Origin: Chloroflexales bacterium
GTDB taxonomy: Bacteria; Chloroflexota; Chloroflexia; Chloroflexales; Chloroflexaceae
Direction: 5' to 3'
Assembly: GCA_022360155.1 (NCBI GenBank)
Contig: JAKSDJ010000846.1
Coordinates: 1-37,178, forward strand
Length of the DNA: 37,178 nt
Position numbers and translations under genes: made by a program. Position 1 is the stretch's first letter. Each line of letters opens with the position of its first letter. A model generated the notes under the pieces. It was not told the DNA's origin and searched no databases. It worked only from the letters and a program-made list of their open reading frames with translations. Below are positions 8,307-16,081 of the stretch, in pieces.

Positions 8307-9689
8307 ATGGTTTTCCAACCACGAACGATTATCGAGCCATTTCGGATAAAGAGCGTCGAGCCCATCCGCCCAACAACACCAGAACAACGGGCTACGGCGC
8401 TATCCAAAGCTGGTTACAACCTTTTTCTGCTCCACGCTGACGATGTGTTGATTGATCTCCTCACCGATTCGGGCACTGGTGCGATGAGCACAGTGCAGTG
8501 GAGCGGCATGATCCAAGGCGATGAGAGCTATGCCGGGAGCCGTTCATTCTATAAACTCGAACAAACCGTCCGTGAGATTACCGGTTTCAAGCATGTTATT
8601 CCAACCCACCAGGGCCGCGCCGCCGAACGGATTCTCTTCGGCACGGTGTGCAACCCCGGTGATGTGGTGCCCAACAATACACACTTCGATACAACGCGCG
8701 CCAACATCGAGGCCCGCTCTGCCGAGGCGCGCGACCTAGTCATCGCCGAGGGCCGCCAACCCAGTTATTACCACCCGTTCAAGGGCAACATGGATCTCGA
8801 TGCATTGCGCGCGACGATTGAAACAGTCGGGTCTGAACACATTCCGCTCTGTATGCTGACTGTAACCAACAACTCCGGCGGCGGTCAGCCGGTGAGCATG
8901 GCTAATGTGCGCGCCATGAGCGAGCTTTGCCATACGTATGGCATACCGTTTTTTATTGATGCCTGCCGCTTTGCCGAGAATAGCTGGTTTATCAAGCAGC
9001 GCGAAGCGGGATACGCCGACCACACGCCGCTCCAGATTGCTCAGGAGCTGTTTAGTTATGCTGACGGCTGTACGATGAGCGCCAAGAAGGATGGAATGGC
9101 CAATATTGGCGGCTTTCTCGCGCTCAACGATGATGCGTGGGCCGAGCGCTGCAAGAATCTGCTGATCCTGACCGAGGGTTTTCCAACCTATGGCGGGTTG
9201 GCCGGTTATGACATGGAGGCCATTGCTGCGGGGCTGCATGAGGCGCTCGAAGAGGATTATCTGCGCTACCGCATCCGCTCGATTGCTTACTTGGGCGAGA
9301 AGCTGCTTGCAGCCGGCATTCCGATCGTCGAACCGACGGGCGGTCATGCTGTTTACATTGATGCAAAGGCGATGCTGTCCCACATTCCGCCGCGTCATTA
9401 TCCGGCTCAGGCGCTCTGTGTTGCGCTCTATCTGGCGGCGGGCATTCGCGCTGTTGAGATCGGCAGTGTGATGTTTGGTCGTCCTCTTCCTGACGGTAGT
9501 GAGGAGCCTGCCGCCATGGAGCTTGTCCGCCTGACCTTTCCGCGTCGAGTTTACACTCAGAGCCATGTGGACTATCTCGCCGAGGCGCTAGAGTACACTG
9601 CGCATCAAGCTGAAAACATCCGCGGTTTGCGGATCGCTTGGCAGCCTCCGGCGCTACGTCATTTTACGGCGCGGTTTGAAATAGTTTGA
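8307..9689 (+). CDS. tnaA: tryptophanase (beta-eliminating lyase family)
   Basis: Tryptophanase splits L-tryptophan into indole, pyruvate and ammonia with PLP; the close relative tyrosine phenol-lyase releases phenol from tyrosine. The 460-residue product aligns along its whole length with both (EPFRIKSVEP, DLLTDSGTGAMS, IPTHQGRAAE, SAKKDG). Lys261, the second Lys of SAKKDG, should bind PLP. Three positions favour tryptophanase: Asp128 in FDTTR, where the phenol-lyase has Thr; FPTYGGL rather than MPSYGGL; and AVEIGS where the phenol-lyase has MERG with its substrate-binding Arg. A consensus AAGGAGGT (8295-8302) precedes the ATG by 4 bases. The substrate could still be another beta-substituted amino acid, given the neighbouring sulfur-amino-acid enzyme. 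Confidence 0.88.
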   Translation: MVFQPRTIIEPFRIKSVEPIRPTTPEQRATALSKAGYNLFLLHADDVLIDLLTDSGTGAMSTVQWSGMIQGDESYAGSRSFYKLEQTVREITGFKHVIPTHQGRAAERILFGTVCNPGDVVPNNTHFDTTRANIEARSAEARDLVIAEGRQPSYYHPFKGNMDLDALRATIETVGSEHIPLCMLTVTNNSGGGQPVSMANVRAMSELCHTYGIPFFIDACRFAENSWFIKQREAGYADHTPLQIAQELFSYADGCTMSAKKDGMANIGGFLALNDDAWAERCKNLLILTEGFPTYGGLAGYDMEAIAAGLHEALEEDYLRYRIRSIAYLGEKLLAAGIPIVEPTGGHAVYIDAKAMLSHIPPRHYPAQALCVALYLAAGIRAVEIGSVMFGRPLPDGSEEPAAMELVRLTFPRRVYTQSHVDYLAEALEYTAHQAENIRGLRIAWQPPALRHFTARFEIV

Positions 9690-9728
9690 TGATTCTTCTT
9701 GCCGCCAAGCCATGTGTAGTCAACCAAA

Positions 9729-9755
9729 AACGCTGGAGGTTTTGCCTCCGGCGTT
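9729..9755 (-). terminator. terminator of the PspC gene
   Basis: AACGCTGGAGG (9729-9739) pairs with CCTCCGGCGTT (9745-9755) with one T-G pair and a 5-base loop. Read on the minus strand it is followed by TTTTT, so it is a good intrinsic terminator for the PspC gene. It may also stop the convergent tryptophanase transcript. Confidence 0.8.
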
Positions 9756-9778
9756 GTGTTGCTGCTTGTGGTTGTGGT

Positions 9779-10471
9779 TTAGCGGCGACGACGTAGCAGG
9801 ATGACGCCAGCCAAAATCAGCAGGATTGGGAAGGTCAGCGAAAGATTAAAGCCAATTTGCTCTAGGAAGATGAGCCCGCCAATCCCAATCAGAATGAGCC
9901 CCAACATCCGCCAGTTCCTGGCGCGCCGTGGCGGAGCGCCGTAGGGCGGCAGCGGCATATCAGCCGGCGGCGTGTATTGCTCAGGCAATTGGGCCGGATC
10001 AATGTTTAGATTGACCGTCTCACCGATGGCAGGTTGGTTGGGCTGGATAGGCTGGCCAGTCATTGGGTCGAACCGATATGCATTCGGCGGCGGTGGTTGT
10101 TGCTCCATAACCCCTGGCTGCATCGAGCGTCGCTGTGCAGTCTGCTGGCGTTGCCCAATCAGCACCTCGTGCGCCTCACGCCCAAGTTGAGATGCCTCTT
10201 GACCAATCTGTTGGCCCAGCCGCGCAACTTCTTCGCCAAACTGCTGCGCGCCTTGCTGGAACGTCTGCTGGGAAGTCTGGGCGGTTGTACTGCTTTTCGG
10301 CATCAAGATCCAGAGCAATAGATAGATCGGTATGCCAATGCCGCTTGTAAGTGTGACGAGGACAAAAATGAGCCGCACGATCACCGGATCAATATTAAAG
10401 TATTCCCCCATCCCACCACAAACCCCGGTGAGCATCACATCGGTGTTGCTACGGGTTAGACGTGGTTGCAT
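9779..10471 (-). CDS. PspC-domain membrane protein
   Basis: The first 60 residues form a PspC domain (VMLTGVCGGMGEYFNIDPVIVRLIF followed by a transmembrane helix), a fold found in the phage-shock envelope-stress system and in the LiaR-type stress network of Gram-positive bacteria. A Gln-rich hydrophilic linker (about 65-180), with repeated Gln-containing segments and then Pro-rich text, leads to two C-terminal hydrophobic helices (about 183-225) ending in an arginine cluster, RRRR. The 230-residue protein is probably an inner-membrane sensor or scaffold, but no pspA or two-component gene is nearby. AAAGGAG stands 6-7 bases before the ATG. Confidence 0.8.
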   Translation of the reverse strand: MQPRLTRSNTDVMLTGVCGGMGEYFNIDPVIVRLIFVLVTLTSGIGIPIYLLLWILMPKSSTTAQTSQQTFQQGAQQFGEEVARLGQQIGQEASQLGREAHEVLIGQRQQTAQRRSMQPGVMEQQPPPPNAYRFDPMTGQPIQPNQPAIGETVNLNIDPAQLPEQYTPPADMPLPPYGAPPRRARNWRMLGLILIGIGGLIFLEQIGFNLSLTFPILLILAGVILLRRRR

Positions 10472-10907
10472 AGTGGTTCTCCTTTAGTCAATGACGTAAT
10501 CTTCTTTTCTGCTCATTCGACGGTGTGAACTGTTGAATTGTTGCACCCGGCGCTAACCAAAATCAAATAGATTTGTGACGCTCCCTGTCACAACCTAGGC
10601 GTACAATGCAGATAGAATTACAATCAAGTACACAATCGATACTCTCAGTGTAGCAGATTTTTGTCCAGGCGTGTAGAGCAGAGCTCCATCACAACGCAAC
10701 GATATTTGGCGTTACAGTTCGTGGCTGCTTGGATTGGATGATTGGCGCCACGCTGACCATCAAGTTCGAATGGGACACAAGTTGGGATGAAATCGTAGAG
10801 TTGATCGACTCGTTACGCTGTTACAGGCTGTATCCAGATGTTCTGGGTAGCGATGGCGCAACGAATATGAGAGCACAAGACGTCTGTGCTTGTGTAAGGA
10901 GATATAT
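10472..10907. other. divergent intergenic region
   Basis: This 436-base gap lies between the starts of the PspC gene (minus) and the TPR gene (plus) and should hold both promoters. A perfect 7-bp inverted repeat, TTGTGAC-N7-GTCACAA (10573-10593), lies in its first third and could be an operator. TACAAT at 10602-10607 is a possible plus-strand -10. An open frame from 10729 runs into the TPR gene but has no ribosome binding site and no recognisable sequence. Confidence 0.5.
10573..10593. promoter_or_regulatory. inverted repeat, possible operator
   Basis: TTGTGAC and GTCACAA are exact reverse complements separated by GCTCCCT. The half-sites look like those of CRP/FNR regulators, but the spacing between TGTGA and TCACA is 9 instead of the usual 6, so that family is not a good match. 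It lies about 100 bases before the PspC start. Confidence 0.35.
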
Positions 10908-11774
10908 ATGGCGACTCAAACCCAGAAACATGCTACGGTGACACGCGGCCCCCGGCTTTTAGGTTGGGTGCGTCACCAGGCTCTTCTGGTTCCAGAGGCT
11001 ATTGTATTGCTGGTCGTGCTCAGCCTGCATATGACACTTGGCGGCCCTTTTCTAACGGCATTGCTGGGACTAGGAATCGTAATCTGGTTTGTATGTCGAA
11101 GTACGTTGCTTCTGCTCGCGAAGCAAGCTTTTAATGCGGCGCACTACCGGCGCGCCACACAACTGAGTACATTCGCGCTGATGCTCTATCCATGTTCTGT
11201 TGATGCTCTGGCGCTGCGTAGTTCGATCTGCCTAGCACGGAGTCAAGCCGCAGAGGCTGAAAGCATGCTGTGGCGTGCTATCGCCTGCCAACCAGATCTG
11301 GCGACGTTGCACGCTGCTCTGAGCGGTGTGCTTTTGGAAACAGGCCGTCCGGCTGAGGCGCGTTGGGAAGCGTACCACGCCCTGACCCTTGATCCGGAGT
11401 GTGCGCTGGCCCATCTGCATCTAGCCCAGGCTGAAAAACAACTTGGTGCATCGCTCGAAACGGTGGAACAGGGTCTCCGCGCGGGCTTACGAATGCAACC
11501 AGATGTCGCAGACGAAGCGGCGCTGCGTTGTGCGTTAGCTACGTTGTTACTCGAACACAATCGTCTACCCGAAGCTCAACTTGTCCTGGCTGGCATCGAG
11601 GCGCTTCTTGAGGACTGTAGTGCGCCGCAACGAGCGGGATTACACTATCATCTTGGCGATCTGCAACGTGCGTTAGGCAATCCGGAAAGTGCGCGTAATC
11701 ACTTCCTCGCCAGCGAAACCCTTGATCCTTATGGTCGATATGCGGCTGCGGCTTGGCGAGCAGCGCGCTCCTAG
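10908..11774 (+). CDS. membrane-anchored TPR protein
   Basis: The 288-residue product has two predicted membrane helices (about 25-42 and 47-70) followed by tetratricopeptide-type helical pairs from about 74 to the end, for example the segments near SAAEAESMLWRAIACQPD, RWEAYHALTLDPECALAHLHLAQAEKQLG and YHLGDLQRALGNPESARNHFLASETLDP. TPR domains bind partner proteins; no partner can be named. I chose the ATG at 10908 because AAGGAG lies 6 bases upstream; the frame could open 6 codons earlier at a TTG, but that would bury the ribosome binding site. It stands alone, and a hairpin follows about 130 bases later. Confidence 0.75.
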   Translation: MATQTQKHATVTRGPRLLGWVRHQALLVPEAIVLLVVLSLHMTLGGPFLTALLGLGIVIWFVCRSTLLLLAKQAFNAAHYRRATQLSTFALMLYPCSVDALALRSSICLARSQAAEAESMLWRAIACQPDLATLHAALSGVLLETGRPAEARWEAYHALTLDPECALAHLHLAQAEKQLGASLETVEQGLRAGLRMQPDVADEAALRCALATLLLEHNRLPEAQLVLAGIEALLEDCSAPQRAGLHYHLGDLQRALGNPESARNHFLASETLDPYGRYAAAAWRAARS

Positions 11775-11906
11775 GCAGAAGAGACGGGTTTGCTCAGTGA
11801 TGAGCGGTATCGCAAGCGGGTCAACTGTGGTGCAAAGTCGCACACTTGCTTTCATTCATTGCTGCTCATTGATATGAGCAGAACAGAGAGTTGTTTCGAG
11901 GCGATC

Positions 11907-11923
11907 CGGCTGCTATGCAGCCG
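11907..11923. terminator. short GC hairpin between convergent genes
   Basis: CGGCTGC-TAT-GCAGCCG is a perfect 7-bp stem with a 3-base loop. It lies between the stop of the TPR gene and the stop of the M23-like gene. There is no clear T-tract on either strand, only an AT-rich ATATTAT on the plus side. Confidence 0.5.
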
Positions 11924-11961
11924 ATATTATGATGAGCGAGGAAGGGGCGGTTGTGGCTACA

Positions 11962-12645
11962 CTACGTCCCGTCTAGCGCCCCAAAGTCAAGCGGGTTGAG
12001 ATTTACCCACCGTCCATTTTGCATCTGCCAAATCTGGTAGTCTAGGTGTGGGCCGCTCGACATGCCAGACGAACCCATATAGCCAATCAGTTGGCCGCGT
12101 TCGACAATTTGGCCGTCTTTCACTGCGAATTCCTGAAGGTGCGCATAGCCGGTTCTGAACGCTTCATTGGTTACCCAGATATGATTCCCTGCTGGCCAAC
12201 TATTGGTGGTGACTTTGACTCTTCCCGTATGCGTCGCATAGATCGGCTGGCCCCAACTGCCTTGCGGATCGGCTTCGCCATCACCATCACTATCTATGGC
12301 CAAATCGACTGCCCCCCAGACTGCGGCAGGGACATGGGTGCCGGAACCGTATCCTTGGGTAATAACCGTGTTGGGCGCGCCGAGCGGATTGCCCTGTGGC
12401 TGTAGTTCGCCTGGATTACCTCGCCCCATGAGGGGGCCTAGGAAAGCGCTCAGAATATTCGGCTGACCTTGCGCACTCGCAGCCACCACTTGACCCTGCG
12501 CCGTGCCAGAACCGCTCCAGAGGCTCAGGCGCGCTGGGTTGGGCTGGTAAATCCGGAAACACAACCAACCAAGCCCGAATATCGCGAGGATCAGGACAAT
12601 TGCTCGGCCACGAGTTAGGGTTAGCCCATCGTCATCGAACAGCAT
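11962..12645 (-). CDS. M23-like peptidase domain protein, degenerate metal site
   Basis: The 227-residue product has one N-terminal membrane helix (about 13-33), a linker, and a C-terminal LytM/M23-type domain recognisable by GQPIYATHTGRVKV, YAHLQEF, GQLIGYMGSSGMSSGPHLDYQI. M23 enzymes cut peptidoglycan cross-bridges using a zinc held by HxxxD and the last His of HxH. Here the first His is Trp (WGAVD) and HLH reads HLD, so two of three ligands have changed, while the His residues of YAHL and PHL remain. It may be an inactive regulator or use another metal. A calcium-loop-like DSDGDGEAD lies just after the altered site. Its start codon overlaps the stop of the upstream gene (TAATG). Confidence 0.75.
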   Translation of the reverse strand: MLFDDDGLTLTRGRAIVLILAIFGLGWLCFRIYQPNPARLSLWSGSGTAQGQVVAASAQGQPNILSAFLGPLMGRGNPGELQPQGNPLGAPNTVITQGYGSGTHVPAAVWGAVDLAIDSDGDGEADPQGSWGQPIYATHTGRVKVTTNSWPAGNHIWVTNEAFRTGYAHLQEFAVKDGQIVERGQLIGYMGSSGMSSGPHLDYQIWQMQNGRWVNLNPLDFGALDGT

Positions 12646-13853
12646 TAGGGCGCCCCGTTGGTTCGCCAGTCGTCTACCATACGAGTGACTGCGTTAATAT
12701 ACCCTTGTACATTATTTTCGAATGCGGGAGCATAGACTGGAATCACATCAGCAACGGTACGGTGCCCGCGCCCTTGGATATACTCGATATCGATCAAGCG
12801 ATACCAGTCGTTGATGCCCTCTTCCCACGAGGCATAATCGCGAAAACGCCCGTGGCATCGGCTGTACCCCGCGCAGATAATATTGCCGACATTGTGTGTT
12901 GTGCCGCCGCCTGGCTTAATCCCCGCCCAGTTGGGATTCGTGCCGGCGCTGCTCTCGTGGATGAAGAACGCAATCGCAAACGCGGGATCGAGCCCATATT
13001 TAAGCCCCATGTTGTACCAGATGTGACCTGTGCCTGCCGCAGGAGAGTTGTAGGATTCCAGCACTCGGTTGATCTGTTCGGCGGTCAGGCTTGGGGCGAC
13101 TTGCAACTCGTAATTGCCCGGAGCGCCTACCGGTAATGTCGATGACTGTTGGATGCCGCGGAGCAGATCCAGAGGCCGCCAATTACTCAAGACGGTTTGA
13201 CCGTATCCGAGCACACTGCCGATGGCCGCAAATGGATTGGAGGCCTGCCAAGTGACCGAGCGTTCTGGCGCACTGAAGCTGCGCGGATGGCTTGCCACCG
13301 GGAATGCGGCCTGGTCAGACTGATCACTCGCTGACACCGCCATCGCAAAAAACAGCACAATGGCAGCGAGAAACACACCAACTGGCAGAGGATGTTCGGC
13401 GTGAAGATTGGGCTGTCCCAGGCGACGAATGCGCCCCCGTGATGATGGAGGCGCCCACTGCTCACCGAGCCGGAGCAACGACCAAATCACCAGCAATCCA
13501 AGATTGAGCATAAAGGCAATCGCCGCAAGCGCCGGTTTAATAATCAGTTCGACTTTATGTGCAGTGGCATGAAACCAACCTGTTGGTCCGCGCCAAACGA
13601 AGCGCTGCATTTGGGTGCGGTAATCATCCGCTGCACGGTAAGGCGTGGCAACTGGACGTTGCTGATGAGATCGAACCTGTTTGTCTAGCTCTGGTGCGCG
13701 CTGGCGGGGCGGAGAAGCATATGCCGAAGGAGGAGCAGTCGTTTCCTTTGTTATAGGTGAACGCGACCGCTGGGGCGACGCAGTCGTCGCCGGTCTGTTA
13801 GGGCTTGGTTTTCGAGTTGAAGACGACTTAAGCTCTTTTGGCATTACCGCCAC
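12645..13853 (-). CDS. membrane-anchored glucosaminidase-like (GH73-type) protein
   Basis: The N-terminal 100 residues are basic, Ser/Pro/Thr-rich and probably cytoplasmic. Two membrane helices follow (about 106-127 and 157-175), and the C-terminal 170 residues resemble endo-beta-N-acetylglucosaminidase or lysozyme-like domains: YNMGLKYGLDPAFAIAFFIHESSAGT with Glu300 as the candidate acid, then NVGNI and FRDYASWEEGINDWYRLI. Such domains cut peptidoglycan glycan strands. The first codon given is GTG; an in-frame ATG three codons later is equally possible, and neither has a clear ribosome binding site. It overlaps the M23-like gene by one base, so the two are likely co-translated. Confidence 0.7.
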   Translation of the reverse strand: MAVMPKELKSSSTRKPSPNRPATTASPQRSRSPITKETTAPPSAYASPPRQRAPELDKQVRSHQQRPVATPYRAADDYRTQMQRFVWRGPTGWFHATAHKVELIIKPALAAIAFMLNLGLLVIWSLLRLGEQWAPPSSRGRIRRLGQPNLHAEHPLPVGVFLAAIVLFFAMAVSASDQSDQAAFPVASHPRSFSAPERSVTWQASNPFAAIGSVLGYGQTVLSNWRPLDLLRGIQQSSTLPVGAPGNYELQVAPSLTAEQINRVLESYNSPAAGTGHIWYNMGLKYGLDPAFAIAFFIHESSAGTNPNWAGIKPGGGTTHNVGNIICAGYSRCHGRFRDYASWEEGINDWYRLIDIEYIQGRGHRTVADVIPVYAPAFENNVQGYINAVTRMVDDWRTNGAP

Positions 13854-13981
13854 TCACTATTCCAACACCATACGAGGCGCTTGTGCGCAAAGACAAGCAA
13901 GTAGACGAAAATGCCATTTCATTCGGCTGTCCACACAGTTGTCAATGGTACAACACTATTGCTACAGAAAGCAACCTACAT

Positions 13982-14503
13982 TCATTGCCTCCAGCTTACG
14001 AGTTGACTCTGCTCTTCTGGTGTTGGCAGACGAAAAGCGCCATCGCGATTGAGGTAGACCACTTGCTCGTTGCGCACAGTGATGAGCAAGTCATCTTGAT
14101 TATCGCTATCTACATCGTGTAGTGCAAGCAGTATCGGGGTCAACTCTTCATTGGCCCCAAACAGATATGGCCCAGGAAGACTCCGTATTTTATTCGCGTC
14201 ACCTCCGGGTAATTCTAGCACAACAACCTGGCGCTGTAAATTGATGGCGACGAAATGGGTTGGTTGCCCATTCACCTCTGCCTGGCGTCCGACAAAGCCA
14301 TGGAGGTGCGTTGTGCGCGGGCGTCCATAGTTCAAGTCGTCTATCCAGACTTGCCCCCAACTGACTATCGTGCTGACCAGCGCATAGATTGCCAGGGCGG
14401 CGAATACACATGTGACTGCATAGGCGACCAAGGTCATGCTGCGGGGCGGCATCGCCCTAACGCGCGCGCGGGTCGCATGCAGCTCTCTGCTTGTAATAGT
14501 CAT
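13982..14503 (-). CDS. conserved-looking anchored protein with a calcium-loop-like repeat
   Basis: I do not recognise a named family with certainty. The 173-residue product has a single membrane helix near residues 25-48 and an extracytoplasmic part with beta-rich text and DVDSDNQDDLLITV, which resembles one FG-GAP or VCBS repeat of a beta-propeller. GGGGAGGT (14511-14518) is 7 bases before ATG 14503, so I start there and not at the GTG three codons upstream, which overlaps that site. It is first in the minus-strand envelope operon, 128 bases before the glucosaminidase-like gene. Confidence 0.6.
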   Translation of the reverse strand: MTITSRELHATRARVRAMPPRSMTLVAYAVTCVFAALAIYALVSTIVSWGQVWIDDLNYGRPRTTHLHGFVGRQAEVNGQPTHFVAINLQRQVVVLELPGGDANKIRSLPGPYLFGANEELTPILLALHDVDSDNQDDLLITVRNEQVVYLNRDGAFRLPTPEEQSQLVSWRQ

Positions 14504-14548
14504 ATCGAACACCTCCCCAACATTGTGCTGGGATAACAGCAGGCAGAT

Positions 14549-14604
14549 GGAAAATGCGCGGGTTGATAATCCGCGCGGCTATGACAGTGTTTGCGGACTG
14601 TCAT
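14549..14604 (-). promoter_or_regulatory. two leader hairpins, attenuator-like
   Basis: Reading the minus strand from the promoter to the first envelope gene, a perfect 8-bp hairpin (14604-14597 with 14588-14581) is followed by GCGCGG/CCGCGC (14576-14571 with 14561-14556), and then ATTTTCC. The second hairpin with its short T-run looks like a weak terminator within the leader. Confidence 0.4.
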
Positions 14605-14664
14605 GTTCAAGAATGTAGTCGAGGTTGCTGGAACGAGTTGAAAATGTTTTGCTGAATTGACGCT

Positions 14665-14686
14665 ATTATATCAGAACAAATGTTCT
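14665..14686 (-). promoter_or_regulatory. promoter with GAAC-N4-GTTC palindrome
   Basis: On the minus strand TGA-TATAAT (14673-14665) is an extended -10 followed by AGCG. Immediately upstream, overlapping the -35 zone, lies the perfect palindrome AGAACAAATGTTCT (14673-14686). Its core GAAC-N4-GTTC is the known core of the Gram-positive LexA (DinR) operator. I see no lexA gene in the window. Transcription would start near 14658, 155 bases before the first gene of the envelope operon. Confidence 0.45.
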
Positions 14687-14766
14687 TTCGTCAAGATGGA
14701 AAAACGGCTTTCGGGGCTCTTCTTTCGCATTGGACGAGTTTGCTTCGTTGCTCTGATGACACAAAA

Positions 14767-14794
14767 ACCCGCCGATCGAAAATGACCGGCGGGT
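14767..14794 (-). terminator. terminator of the metallophosphoesterase gene
   Basis: ACCCGCCG (14767-14774) pairs with CGGCGGGT (14787-14794) around a 12-base loop. On the minus strand a TTTTT run follows directly. It lies 27 bases after the metallophosphoesterase stop. Confidence 0.85.
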
Positions 14795-14821
14795 GGATTG
14801 CACCAATGTTGTCGCTAGCGC

Positions 14822-15766
14822 TTACGCCCGATTGAGGGTAAAGATCGTCGCCTCTGGCGGGCATCCCAGGCGTAACGGCATACCGCCCAGCCCGCGTGTG
14901 ACGTAGAGCTGCATGCCCCCAACCTGCTCGAACCCAATTGCATAGCGCGTGCCGTAGAATGGCAGGCAAAACGAGCCGAGCAGCGGGAGCCACAAGTGCC
15001 CGCCGTGAGTATGCCCGGAGAGTTGGAGCGCAATGTTGCGCTGTGCTGCAACTGGTGCGATGTCTGGCGCGTGGGCGAGCAATAGCGTAAAGGCATCTTC
15101 CGGCACTCCGGCCAAGGCCGCGTCCAAGTCTGGTTGTCCATCCCACAAATCATCAATGCCAGCCAGCCAGAAATGCTGACCGCGCCAGTTGAGTTGTTCA
15201 TGGGTGTTAATGACAAACTTGACACCCAATGGACTCAGTGTGGCTTGGATCTCGTCTAAGCCCTCCCAGTAGTCGTGATTGCCGGGGACTGCATAGACCC
15301 CCAGCGGTGCACGCAGCGGTGCGAGTAGTTCTGGCAGACGCGCAATTGCATGGTCAAAACTGACAAAATCACCGGTTAGCGCCAGCAGGTCGGGTTGTTC
15401 GTTTATCATCTGCTCGACGGCCCAGCGCGTGTTCGCCTCTGTGTAGGGATGGCCCAGGTGCAGATCGCTCAGTTGTCCGATCCGCAGCCCTTCGAGCGCA
15501 GGCGGCAGATTCGATAAGCGCAGGGATACTCGTTCGAGCACCGGACGGCGGGGTTCCAGTAGGGTCGCGTATGCGGCGCCGGCTAGCCCTGCCACGCCAA
15601 CTGCCGCCGCTGCCCCAATACCGCCCTGTTGCACAGCGATTGCGGCCAAGGTGCTCAATGCAGCTCCGGTTCCGAGCCATCGCCACGAATAGCGCACTTG
15701 TGTCGGATCAAAAGGAAAACGCGCTTTGCTATTTGTTGAACGTGAGATACGTGATGTTGCTGTCAT
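14822..15766 (-). CDS. membrane-anchored metallophosphoesterase (YkuE/YaeI type)
   Basis: This is a calcineurin-like phosphoesterase with two metal ions. The 314-residue protein has two N-terminal hydrophobic segments (about 29-46 and 49-70), then the family motifs in order: SDLHLGH with Asp101 and His103, GDFVSFD, VPGNHDYW, LLLAHAPD and SGHTHGG. The PLFYGTRYAIG-like and VTRGLGG segments near the end are typical of the YkuE/YaeI subgroup, some members of which are linked to lipid or cell-wall phosphate metabolism. The substrate cannot be predicted. It stands alone with its own terminator and a structured leader. Confidence 0.85.
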   Translation of the reverse strand: MTATSRISRSTNSKARFPFDPTQVRYSWRWLGTGAALSTLAAIAVQQGGIGAAAAVGVAGLAGAAYATLLEPRRPVLERVSLRLSNLPPALEGLRIGQLSDLHLGHPYTEANTRWAVEQMINEQPDLLALTGDFVSFDHAIARLPELLAPLRAPLGVYAVPGNHDYWEGLDEIQATLSPLGVKFVINTHEQLNWRGQHFWLAGIDDLWDGQPDLDAALAGVPEDAFTLLLAHAPDIAPVAAQRNIALQLSGHTHGGHLWLPLLGSFCLPFYGTRYAIGFEQVGGMQLYVTRGLGGMPLRLGCPPEATIFTLNRA

Positions 15767-15801
15767 GCCAGCTTATTCCCCCAAATGTTCTATAAAGCTG
15801 C

Positions 15802-15890
15802 CAATAATGCGATGCGTGAAAAAAGACCGCAGGTGAACAATGCAGAAGAACTGCTCTCTCGCGTCCTCGCGGTCTTGTAGCGCATTATTG
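15802..15890 (-). promoter_or_regulatory. nested leader structure with terminator-like core
   Basis: CAATAATGCG (15802-15811) pairs exactly with CGCATTATTG (15881-15890). Inside, AAGACCGC (15823-15830) pairs exactly with GCGGTCTT (15869-15876). On the minus strand the inner stem is followed by a T6 run, so it resembles an intrinsic terminator 36-50 bases before the metallophosphoesterase start. I found no T-box consensus. It may be an attenuator or a structured small RNA. Confidence 0.5.
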
Positions 15891-16052
15891 TTAAGATGAG
15901 GTTCAGACGATACATTCCAGCTTGATATTGTTCCGCGTCTGCGCTAAAGCGATGTCAATGCGTCCTTGCCTCATCGCTTTTTGCCAAACTGGAACGCGGT
16001 CTTGAACCACGCCTTACTATAGTATACCTGGATTGTATGAAGAACTGATGAA

Positions 16053-16081
16053 TTGACGCTCTTTGCGACGGAGAGTACAAT
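16053..16081 (+). promoter_or_regulatory. uvrC promoter
   Basis: TTGACG (16053-16058) and TACAAT (16076-16081) are separated by exactly 17 bases, a near-consensus vegetative promoter. Transcription would start near 16088, leaving a leader of about 210 bases before uvrC. I see no GAAC-N4-GTTC box near it. Confidence 0.65.

Noticed and set aside
8307-9689. Tyrosine phenol-lyase
   Set aside because: The substrate-binding Arg of that enzyme is absent (AVEIGS in place of MERG), and Asp128 is the tryptophanase-type residue.
10573-10593. CRP/FNR-type operator
   Set aside because: The half-sites fit, but the spacing is 9 instead of 6 bases, so I list it only as an inverted repeat.
10729-10941. 70-residue frame before the TPR gene
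   Set aside because: It overlaps the TPR start, has no ribosome binding site and resembles no family I know.
15823-15876. T-box riboswitch in the metallophosphoesterase leader
   Set aside because: The conserved T-box sequence and specifier-loop features are not visible, and the downstream gene is not an amino-acid gene.
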